A stretch of DNA of 56,650 nucleotides from Beroe ovata. Its lineage: Eukaryota; Ctenophora; Nuda; Beroida; Beroidae. Under the pieces are notes generated by a model. It had not been told where the DNA came from and searched no databases. It saw nothing but the letters and a program-made list of their open reading frames with translations. The translations under genes and the position numbers were made by a program. This document shows, one piece after another, positions 1 through 10,500 of the stretch. Each line of letters opens with the position of its first letter. Within the stretch, counting starts at the first letter, position 1. The stretch lies in contig CAMPET010000054.1 in the NCBI GenBank assembly GCA_946803715.1, forward strand, positions 214,920 to 271,569. Direction: 5' to 3'.

Positions 1-27
1 TGTGTGTGTGTGTGTGTGTGTGTGTGT
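1..27. repeat. (TG)n microsatellite at window edge
   Basis: Uninterrupted TG dinucleotides open the window, and a matching (CA)n tract closes it. Nothing coding is supported from here to position 520. Confidence 0.95.
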
Positions 28-520
28 AAACCCGTCTATTGCGTGTAAATCCGTCTATTGGTTAATGGATATATACCAGTACCCACCCTCATCCTTCTTA
101 CATATGAACTACCTATCGTTCCTTAAATTCTGTCCCCATTGTACAACGACAATAAATAATAAAAGCCATTCCGCTGCTATCATCAATGATAAGTTAATTA
201 TTGTGAGCGAATGAACACACATTCTTTATCAGCACTTATTAAATATAAACTATCATCATTAAGTGGTCAAAACTTCACATTTCTGATAGAAGATGAATGT
301 GTGGTCTAAGGAGTTTTAGGGCACTCTGTCTTGGTCATGACAATCGTTCCAAATGTATTACACCAGGGCATCGATTGCCCTTGGACTGAAATGTAATTTA
401 CACGTGAAAAACAATAGTGGGAAATATAGTAGTAGAGCTAGGGCTATATAAACTTCCGGTAAACACAGACCGTACAAACACAAATACGTCACACAGAGCA
501 AACACATTCGAGCGTAAACA

Positions 521-957
521 AACACAAACGAACCGCGAACACAAACAAACAATAATTAATAGTTTCGATCAGTACACTCACCCCACAAGGAAATTACTGG
601 AAGGATGTATTTACACTTATAGAAGTGACTTCACTCTATTGATCACTTGGTGCCACGCGTCAAAATCTAGAGAAAAATGAACACAGTTGTGTTTCAGTGT
701 TCTGACCCTCTCTCCTGCGCTTTGTAGTTCTATAATTCTAACTCCAATTCTAGAACTGACCCTCNAACACAAACGAACCGCGAACACAAACAAACAATTA
801 TTAATAGTTTCGATCTGTACACTCACCCCACAAGGAAATTACTGGAAGGACGTATTTGCACTTATAGAAGTGACTTCACTCTATTGATCACTTGGTGCCG
901 TGCGTTAAAATCTAGGGCAGCTCTATAATTCTAACTCCAATTCTAGAACTGACCCTC
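521..957. repeat. Duplicated block joined at a single N
   Basis: The sequence at 521-764 (starting aacacaaacgaaccgcg and ending at an agaactgaccctc tract) is repeated at 766-957 with a few substitutions and a shorter inner part. One N at 765 lies exactly at the joint. The second copy runs into the splice acceptor of the exon at 970. The pattern (block, N, same block) is what an assembler leaves when two overlapping or allelic contigs are abutted, so this is probably not a real tandem duplication. Confidence 0.8.
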
Positions 958-969
958 TCTTCTCCCCAG

Positions 970-1128
970 GTCGAGTTTGAGGAAGTGGTGCGGAAAATCA
1001 GACAGCTAATGGAGAGCACGCGTGACAGTGCCGCCTCCTCCGACATCCCGCCCCTCTCATTCTCCGAGAAACGATCTCAGAGCACATCCCTCTCCACACC
1101 CACCAATATTGAGGAGTTGTGCACATAG
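970..1128 (+). CDS. Cyclin D-like gene, 3'-terminal coding exon (partial)
   Basis: This 53-codon exon follows a pyrimidine-rich acceptor (tcttctccccag) and ends in TAG at 1126. Its start (VEFEEVVRKIRQLMES) aligns with the last exon of the complete cyclin D gene at 23739 (EELSVVLGKIRMLMEA), the final helices of the cyclin box region. It also has a Ser/Thr-rich tail with TPTNIEEL near the C-terminus, at the place of the Thr-Pro phosphodegron of D cyclins. All other exons would lie left of the window. Same strand and adjacent position suggest a tandem duplicate of the downstream gene. It cannot be an alternative last exon of that gene because it lies upstream of its first exon. Confidence 0.75.
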   Translation, partial: VEFEEVVRKIRQLMESTRDSAASSDIPPLSFSEKRSQSTSLSTPTNIEELCT

Positions 1129-1147
1129 TCACGCCGTGGTGATGAGC

Positions 1148-1184
1148 GCGTGATCACTCACGCACTTTGCGTGAGTGATCACGC
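1148..1184. other. Perfect 17-bp hairpin just after the cyclin D-like stop
   Basis: The arms gcgtgatcactcacgca (1148-1164) and tgcgtgagtgatcacgc (1168-1184) are perfect reverse complements with a 3-nt loop (ctt). The structure begins 20 nt after the TAG, so it would lie in the 3' UTR of the upstream cyclin D-like transcript. It may be an RNA stem or a small foldback. The function is unknown. Confidence 0.85.
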
Positions 1185-3380
1185 AGCCTCCTCTCACTGC
1201 GCGTAATCCTGCTGATCTCTGGGCGATTGCAGCGGTACACCATATTCGCATGACGTGCGAATCGGCGGGACTCGTCCCGTCCTTGGTGTGCTCCGGTCAC
1301 GACTAAGAGAGAAATTGCAGTGGGCATATCCTCTTCACCTCTTGCACATAAAGACAAAATCGGGTGCATGTCTTCGCACCAAAACTTAGGTTATATTATA
1401 TTCTATGATTAAACTAGGCTTAGGAAAAAATTACAAAACACTAAACTGTATACGAACAAATAATATGATTGAAAACAGCACAACAAAAACTATAAAACTG
1501 TTAATAAATTATACGAAGTGGAAAGTTTAAATTTTGATTCTTTACTGGGTTTTCTTCGCAAATATTTGTCCCTACTTTAATAAGCGCTTGTGCGTTGGAG
1601 TGGAAAGTATTTGTTCGAATTTGGATTACGACCCCCGCTTTAAATTCATATAGATATTTAGTATTGAATTATTACCATAATAGCTAAATTTGATAAGGTG
1701 TTTCGTCTAACGAGATTCTGCTGTATCTGGGAATCCACTTTGCTCCCCCACTACGGACTCCCTCATTCCCCAAATCCCAATAATCCCCCCTCTCTCGATG
1801 CCGGAGCAAATGGGTTCCTCCAGGTGGAGAAGTGGATCACTTGGCATTTGTTTCGAGATCCTTGGTGTTTTGGTATTTGTTTTAACGGGTGTGTGTCACT
1901 CACACGGGTTACATTTACCTTTTTAATTTTTTAATGCGTTTTAATAATCACTAACTTATTATCTATGTTTAATGCCAGGGTAAGTGTTGTGCTAAGAGAC
2001 GAAACCCCAGACTCACACACATGCACACACACACACAAACTCTTGCCAGTGTTAGTTGTAATGATATTCAGAATTTGTGAAAAGAGTTAGATCTGTGTGT
2101 ATGTGTGTGTACGTGCACGCTTGTACACGTCTTGTTATTGTAGTTGAATACTTTTCCAATATTTTTCTTCTATATTGTATGTTATTGTAGAACTACTTAT
2201 ACTACCACTGATATAATGATATTTGCAAAGGAATGCCGCGAAAAACTTTGATCCATGATCTTCGCAAATTCGTCCCATTAACATGGTATGGTGTTGACTA
2301 AAACTTAGGTTTTATATCAATGTAATTTTTTAATCATATGGATAGGAGAATTTTCTACAAAAAGCGATGACTTAGCGTATTCCACTCGATAATTTGATTA
2401 AATCAATACAGCTTGGAATATGCGTTCACATAGTTATTGTTATTGCTATTTTTAGATCTATAATCGGTTATTAAGGTTTATGTTATTGATACTTTATGCC
2501 CCGGAGGAAGTCTTCCAAATCCCCGGACGTGAGAATTGTGATGGAATAGGAAGAAAAGTGTGTCTCTCAGTCTGCTTTGAACAAGTTTTTCTAACAACTT
2601 GTATCCTGTTCTCACTATTGCACATCGTTTATTCCCCTTAAAATTTGTGTTGGTTTGGCGTATAAATATTACATCACACACTTGTCGTCAACTGAGTAAT
2701 GAAGTTATTATATGTGTAATGGGCTCGATATTGTATAAATACTCTGCTCAATGAACGCTTTTCTTATAGTGGGCGAATTTGCATGACACTTACATAATTA
2801 TTTGCAGTTGAGCTCTTTAGACTTTTAGATGATTCAGTTGACAAATTTTTAAGAAAACGGACAAGTTGAAAATAGCAAAAAAACGTGTTGGTAGTTTAAG
2901 TAACTTTTTAATACAAACTATAATATGATTTGCCCCCGAATTTTTAGTATACTAATTTGATTTTTTGATTTATGTTGCGGCGCAGTATTAAATCGTATGA
3001 CTATGACCTGACCGAGCTGTCAGCTGTTTATAATGATGGAAAAGTAGTGATGAATAAATTTGATAATGAATGAGTAATGATTAAATTTATTACGGAGAGA
3101 AATTTGCAAGTGTTACTAAATGCAAGAATCAAGTAAAACCGATTTGGTAGTGCACCAGATGTGAGTGTGTTTCTGACGATCTAATGAGAAAAGTCTCAAA
3201 AGTGATGAAGAATAAGAATGTTATCTTCAACTTCATACTTAATTCAAATTCAATTCCATTAATACTGTGTCATATCTCAATCTGAATCTGTTTCCTGTAA
3301 AGGAGGTCTTTCTATTTCTAAGACTGAGACCTCCATCATTAATCTTAGTTACCTAGCGATGCTCTCAACTGCTGCAACGC
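1185..3380. other. Intergenic, no gene seen
   Basis: AT-rich spacer with a short CA tract near 2020-2038 and a TG tract near 2094-2110. Open frames are short, with no recognisable domain or splice-consistent exon. Confidence 0.6.
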
Positions 3381-3395
3381 GATCCGGCAGGGACC

Positions 3396-3413
3396 TACCA
3401 ACCCGGGTTGGTA
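3396..3413. repeat. Perfect 18-bp palindrome at the edge of the GC-rich repeat cluster
   Basis: taccaacccgggttggta is its own reverse complement. It is flanked on both sides by ccggcag and marks the left side of the GC-rich foldback cluster. Confidence 0.8.
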
Positions 3414-3670
3414 CGTGCCGGCAGGCAACGGAGCTGTAGCTATCGGATGTTGTCTCGTCCACTGTTTTCACCTGATACCTACTGATAGTTCTCACTTGTC
3501 TGACATATTTAACTATCAGTATCACGGATCGCCTAGTGCGGCAAGCGTCGCGTTACATTGCGGCAAGTTCAAAGTTGGCTCGCGCAACTGGCAACGCTTT
3601 TGCCCGTGCCGGAGGTTTACCCTTACTGGCGGGATTTCAGATTCTATCCCGTCAGGCGGAATGACAATTG

Positions 3671-3800
3671 CTTGTCAGATGTTACCTGACCTGTTTCTCG
3701 CGCGCGCGCCTTCATCGAAGGCCGAAACCGGAAACAGGCCTGTTTCGGCCTTCGATGAAGCCGCGCGCGAGAAACCATGAGGTCAGATAAAATCTGACAA
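3671..3800. repeat. GC-rich foldback element A
   Basis: A near-perfect inverted repeat of about 60 nt per arm. The left arm reads outward-in: gcttgtcagat, gacctgtttctcgcgcgcg, then cttcatcgaaggccgaaac. The right arm returns gtttcggccttcgatgaag, cgcgcgcgagaaac, ggtcagat and aaaatctgacaagc. Each outer end is itself a mini-hairpin (GTCAGAT, 3 nt, ATCTGAC or a variant). The same modules recur at 37.9, 43.8 and 45.0 kb, so this is a dispersed family. It looks like a non-coding foldback/MITE-type element. No target-site duplication could be assigned. Confidence 0.8.
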
Positions 3801-3910
3801 GCCCGCGGGACCTGTTTCTTGTTATAGTTATTAGTTGTAGGATTTCACCCTACCCTTGCTTGCGGGATTTTTATCCCTGGCGGATTGAAAATCGCGCGCA
3901 CCGACGGTTT

Positions 3911-4022
3911 GCCGGATGTTATCTGTCCACTGTTTCTTGCGCGCGGCGCGCGCGCATGTTCATCGAAGGCCGATGAACAATGAAGGCGCGCGCAAGAAAC
4001 AGCGGACAGATAACATCCGGCA
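3911..4022. repeat. GC-rich foldback element B
   Basis: The inverted arms gccggatgttatctgtcc and ggacagataacatccggc enclose ctgtttcttgcgcgc and its complement, and a core around ttcatcgaaggccgatgaa. It is related to element A but has different outer arms. A solo half copy (tcgaaggcgcgcgcgccgcgcgcaagaaacagtggacagataacatccggc) follows at about 4190-4243. Confidence 0.8.
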
Positions 4023-4512
4023 ACCGACGGTAGGGTAAAATTCTACAAAGTTATTAGTTAATTGACCGCGGTCAGGTAACTAATATAAATAACCATAACA
4101 TCTGACAAGTATGAGTCAGATCGATCAATTGCAATATTCAGGGCCTGCTCATCTCAGCTGACGCGTAATCTGAATTACTCATACTTGATCATCGAAGGCG
4201 CGCGCGCCGCGCGCAAGAAACAGTGGACAGATAACATCCGGCAAAATATTTTGAAGTTTTGCACGCGCACTGAAATACTCATCAGGGTTCATCAACGTTA
4301 AAATGTTAAATATTGAATATAAACAATCCCGCGCGCTGCAGAGAATGGACAGATATGGCATAATTCGGTCGCGCGCGCGATCCGAGCTTCAATTTAGTAC
4401 TGCCAATAATCGAGCGCTGTAATAAAACCACGCGTTAATGATTGAGACGTCCAAGTCCTCATTCGCATCCAGATGCGCCCCGACGTTGTCATATTCGTAT
4501 CGTCTACTGTCA

Positions 4513-7500
4513 ATGTTCTGTTATGAGTCCGATTTTGAGAACTTTGTACCTCGACGGGCAGCTCCAGACGGATGTAACATTGACGATCCTACAACTCTGA
4601 ACAACCTAATCAGAGTCAGTAGGTTTTACGAGCCAAACCCCTTTTACCTGGATTCTATTCAACGGAATAACTTCTCCATTGAGATGAGAAAGCAACTAAC
4701 AGAGTGGATGTATGAGGTGTGTAGGTGAACGAGTTTAGCTTGGTACTTCTGATGCAGCGTTACTATTTATTTTGTTGTGGTGTGCAAAACCTACAGTGTG
4801 CGACTGGTTTAGCTCCGTTGTTACTATCTGACGCAATTTTCGTCGCAGAATAATTATCCCATTCGGTAACAGTGTGCCCCATAATAAGGTTATTTGTGTA
4901 ATAAAATGGGATGTTGTATTAGCAGTGTCAGGGTGAACGCCCATTACGTTATTTCCGTAATGACCCAAGAGAGTGGAATGCTTTTAGTATGCTTTAATAA
5001 TCAAAATATTCTGTAATATTCTGCTACCAGAATTCTTGTCTGTAAATTTCAATGGAAAGCTCCTAGATTCTCGCACGAGTTATGAAGCAGGGGAAATTCG
5101 GGTAGATTTTAACAGTCTTATCGTTTTCAGCATGTGTAAGAAAGCTTGAATTTCTGAAACCATACCTCATGTATTCGACATTGGCCATTTACCTACCTAC
5201 ATGAAATTGCAAAAACTTCTTCATTATTCCAGTGTGTGCACCCTTGTGCTTAATCGTCATCATCACAGTATAGTGTTACCAATGGGAGAATACCTACAGC
5301 TCACATTCAATTAGAAATAATGATCAGGGATAATAATATAATCAATTTGATGAATAAATTATCACATTTCTCAATTTATACTGACTAGGTAATGGCAAAG
5401 TTTGTCCTAATTTAACCGATCACCCATCAGATATCAGACGATATATGCGAGGACGGAGTATTACCACACGCAGTGAATCTTCTAGATCGATACCTTTCAG
5501 AATGCCATGTTAGTCTAGCGCATCATTTCATTCCTACACGTCTTACATTTATAGATATTCCATAATAATTACACGCAAATATATAGCCGTGTTTTAGTTC
5601 TGTGAAATGAGATTGTCTCTCAACTCACAGAACATATTATAATATGCGCATATGGAAATTATCATCATGTTTCGTGTGCCCAATTTTCTATCATGTCCTC
5701 ACTTACCATATCATGTCCACTTTCCACTCTATCCGTTTTACCACTCAAACTATCACTGACCACTCTATCCAGGTACAATCGCCCCGGGAAGAGTTGCAAC
5801 TGATCGGTGCAGTTTGTCTGTTCCTAGCCAGCAAATTACGAGAACACAGGTAATAACAAGACTTTTCCTTGTTAGTTTGTACTTTGTTCGTAGTGTTTTA
5901 GTTTGTTTGTCCCTGTGTTTATATGTTTGTACGTCAGTAATAGTATTCTCGACCAAATTTATTTTCTAGTAGATTTGGGGTCACCATAACCAGATTGTGG
6001 AGTTGAACCATCGCCCCATTTCAGTCCTATTCCCATGGACACGCTGTGTGAGAGTGGGAAGTTCTGCTATACTACCCGACAAGTCCGGGTAAGTGATGTT
6101 AGAGTGTGCTTCTTTTGAATCCGTTATTTTAAAGTCTTATGTGTAAACGTTACCTTCTGGATAACGATTTTCTGTGTCTCGTGTAGGTTCATAGGGACAG
6201 CCTCTTCACACAGGTCTTTCAACAGAATTCTGTCTTTGTATGTAGAAGTGTCTTGCCCGGCATAAACCTGATTTAAAGACACAATAAAGGGAGTTACCTT
6301 CACACATCACATGAGAGACGCAGTTGTTCATTTGGTGCATGATTAGCTGCTTCGCACGTACATTCTCATATTATGTGTCTGTGTGTTTATCCTATTGCTT
6401 CTCTTACATGATGGTTCACCCATTGCTCCTACTTCTAATTACACACACACGCACACACATAGCGGCCTCACCCTTTGCTTACCAAGTGTTTACAAAAATA
6501 GAGTCTGGGGAACTGTGAAAACACCCCACACCTTGTGCTGTATAATGTCTTTCTTTAGAAGTGACTCTAATCTGACTGGGGAGACTATGCGATGAGGTCT
6601 CCGTGGTACGATGTTTCCAAACGAATCACGTCAATAGAGATGATCATTGGACATATCAGTTAGAATTCATCCCAACCTCATCATAGTCATTACGATCCTC
6701 TTCATATAATGTGATCCGTCACGAGGGCGGCAACGCCATCACCTCTCCTCATGACACTGTGATAATCACATATGTTATGTTTAGCCTAATTTATGCAGTA
6801 TTACAGGAATAAATCTGTAGTGCTGATGAGGGGTGTGAAAGGGGTGGGTTATGATTGAAACATGGAATCTGAAAACCTCAGGGAAGGGGGGGTTTATGGC
6901 AGGGAAAGTTTATATAATCAGGTTTCGTAATTTCTCGTGTGATACTATGGGTACCGGTAGCACCTTTGCGATTCACTTACCTACTATTATAATTGAGAAT
7001 TGCTCCAATAATTTAGTAACCGATCGGAATAATGCGTAAACTGCCATAGTTTACTCGAATCTATTGCAAATTCACGATCATAAACCAAACCGCAAAATAG
7101 TAATTAGGTTCTCAGCTTCCCTAATTTGGTGCCGTATGAATAGAGTTATATGGTATTGCGTGTTTAAAAGATCATGAATTTTGAATAATGTTTAAAAGAT
7201 CATGAATTTTGAATAATGATGCTACATTACTTCGTAACATTCCACATAATTGAATTATGAAACTCGATTAACGTGAAAAGTTTGCGAAAAAGTGCTTAAT
7301 CTATTTACAGACTATTAATTGTGTGATTAACTTAACAAAGTTTATAATTTTTCAGTCTTTTTCCGAAAAAAGAAAGCTGATATCAGTGATATTTTTGTTT
7401 GTTGTCTAGGCAACCTAAGTTAAGGTATGGGTGATGTCAAGGGAAAATATAATACACCGCGGCTCGCTGAATGGGTGATGTAACGAGTTACATGTAGTCT

Positions 7501-10500
7501 GTAACGACGAATCTGTCAGGATTTGCAGGTTATAATGGTTTTATCTGGCTACAGTACCATGATTGTGGAATCATGGTATCACGATCATTATCGGATAATA
7601 AGGAGCTTAATCTCATTAGGTAATTAGGATGTGTTCATAATTGGGTTGATGAATCCCAAATGTTATATGTCATTACCAGATGAGTTTGCAGATTGCAAAA
7701 ACGCTCAGTATGAGATGGATTTTCAGACCGGATGTAAAGAAAGGATTACATTACCTTCTCTCTGGCCAGAATCGTTAACCAAATACCAACTCTGAGATTC
7801 CAATCCATTTTCATTCTCCTTTTTACTCAATTTTTACTCAATTTTTACTCTGCTTTAAATTCACTGTTTGCAAGCCGTGTGAAATGAACCTGCTGTTTCC
7901 CGGTTATAAAACCGAATATTTCCCTAGATTCGTCTTGAAAGAGGTGTCTGAGTGTGTATCGCATTTCTAATTTCCATGAAGTACAGAGTGTGTGTCCACC
8001 ACGCGGTCTGGTCTGACTCCACATTTTGATAAGGCCATATCACTTCGGTTATATGCCAAAAACTTGTTCATTGAGTAGGCTTATACACAGATTTGATTGG
8101 GTGAATAAGAAGACGGGGTTTAATTAGTTACCGAGAAATAGGTCTCAATCCCTACAACAGAGTGTCTAAACTGAGTCACCCTTTTCTGAGGTATAACGTG
8201 TGTTGGCACTCCCTCGTCTATGATACAACAACCCCCAGTAGCCGCTACAATACGACAACCCCCAGACATAATACCATTCCCTCTACTAGCACTCTCAGAG
8301 TCACCTGTTTCTGTGGAAGTAGGAACACAGGAACTATAACAAGATTGCCCGTGGTGGCTTCTTGCCGCGCGGCATCACAACAACGTGCAATGGTGTTAAA
8401 TCCTGGCAACACTCCAAGGTGCACGTGGGAATGAGTGGGTGCCTGGAGGCTAGGATCTCTTCCCCCCTCTTTTCTCCCTCCCTAACTCTCTTGAGAGGGG
8501 GTTGTAGTGGCTCCAGGCTTGCTCGCAGTGATCCACAAGACGTACCGCTAAGAGAGGAGATTTTGCTGCTATAAGAGGAAGTCTGATACTCAGATTTTGG
8601 GGGTATCTCGCGTTTCACAGCTGTAATCAACACAGATCTGAGATAACAGCAAGTATTATGGACCACGCTGATCATTTCCCGCCCGTTTGATAAGAAACAG
8701 TGAGTAGTGAGGTTTAACAGTGTGAAGTCTGTGTTTGTTGTGTCTGCTTCGGAACATGGAGTGAAGTGATGACACGAGGGCACCATGATATGAAATGTGG
8801 GGGCAAGTTGAGCAGAGCATCTACTACTGCAGGTCAAGTGATGACAGATATGATACGATCTTGAGAAGTGTCACTTTCTGCAGCATTGGGACTCTTTATC
8901 ATGGATAGCACTCGCACACAAGGCTGAGCTCCTCGCTATTATCTCATTCGCAATAAACCAGAACAGTAATCATCCTTCCATTGTTTGAACTGATCATTGA
9001 ATTCTCTGTCTCTCTCTCCCTCCCTGAATGTTATTCATGAATATTGAATGTGACACAAAATCGAGCCTAAGGGTACGCTCCCCTTTGATGTCAGCATGCA
9101 ACCCGTTAATTGACCAGCCCCTCTTTTGCCGTGGTAGGGAATTAGTTAATTGTAGTTGTGACCAATAGGTCAGGGTGATATAGGCACAGAAGTGAGGGGA
9201 CTGTTGAGACTTGGGGTCATCATCCTTAACCAGGGAAGAGACACAGCAACAGATGTGGGGGGTTTCAGGGGTCTCCATGAATTAATTCATTTGACACACT
9301 GAATTAACCACGTCGGGTGTTAGGATGACGAGCGGATCTTAACACTGTATCCACCAATAGGAACACATGGAGTTGCTGTCACGTGACCAATAAAGTTGCA
9401 GGATCACTGTCACGTGACCGGACATTAATTACTCTTGTCGTGGGCAATGGGCCCTCGAGGGTTGTTGCTTCTCCGCCAGCCAAGCTCCCTCTTCCTCCCT
9501 CACTCGACCCCTCAGGAGCAAGCATGACGTCATGACGACAACACTATAACAGGTTCTCGGGATCCTACTTTGCATTCCCAGTAGGATTCCTGCCCTAGTG
9601 TTGGGGTATCATAGAAGATGAGATGTCTGCCAGCTATCATCGTGTGGTCGGCTTTTGCTGTTCCTGGTAGAAAATAATACATGGAAGGTTCAGGATCAAT
9701 ATCATTTTGTCGTTAATGAGAGGGCCCTAATGAGTTTAAACGATCTGTCCCGTAAGTTTTCTCACGTATTACCAGTAAACACTCTGTCATGGTTGTCACA
9801 GGACATGTCCCAACTTGTCAAGGACAACCCGTCAATCACCAGCCTCTAAGACCCCTGCCAGGAAGTGGACATGCTCCAGTGGACATGCGTCACATGAGAT
9901 GTCACGTGACAGCAGCTACCCATATAGAACAGCTACGTGTGGTGAGAATGTGGGGCTGTCTGACAGTCTATTGGATGCAGTTCATTCGGGGGAAATTAAT
10001 AAGGATTTTGTTTGTTTTGGGTACAAAATCACTGCCAACTTTATCCTACATGATGTGCTATACACACAATATCCATATTAGATTGATTTCTTGCAGGTAG
10101 GTATTTAAATCATGGTGGAATGTTGATTTCGATTAGAACGTAACCTGTGTCCTCTAAAAGTATAGAGGACATAGCTTCATCAATCATTGTCTAGGTATAA
10201 GCTTTTTAATTACGATGCGTGTAAGGAATAAAGATGAACCATTTTCATGCTGGAATATCAGCCTCTCTATACCGGCCTGTGGGTATCAGTATGGAACGCC
10301 AAGATTACTGCTGAAATTTGTGACTTCATTATCTGATCGCTGAATCATAATGATCAGGAGCAATTGATGATTGACTCCCCACAAAACACGTCGTCTTGTT
10401 ATTATCGAAGTGGACATGTTGCTATCCATGCCGAACTCCACTGCTAAACCCTGTTTATGGATTGTTTCCTGGTTATACCCCGCACATAAGTGACATAATT

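Noticed and set aside
3415-3780. 121-codon plus-strand open frame across the foldback cluster
   Set aside because: It is produced by the GC-rich palindrome; the protein has no domain and both strands are open there for the same reason.
3671-4243. CRISPR-like or rho-independent terminator structure
   Set aside because: The repeats are large inverted repeats without regular spacers, and the DNA is eukaryotic.
8334-8837. 167-codon minus-strand open frame in cyclin D intron 4
   Set aside because: No recognisable motif, low-complexity composition, and no splice or promoter support.
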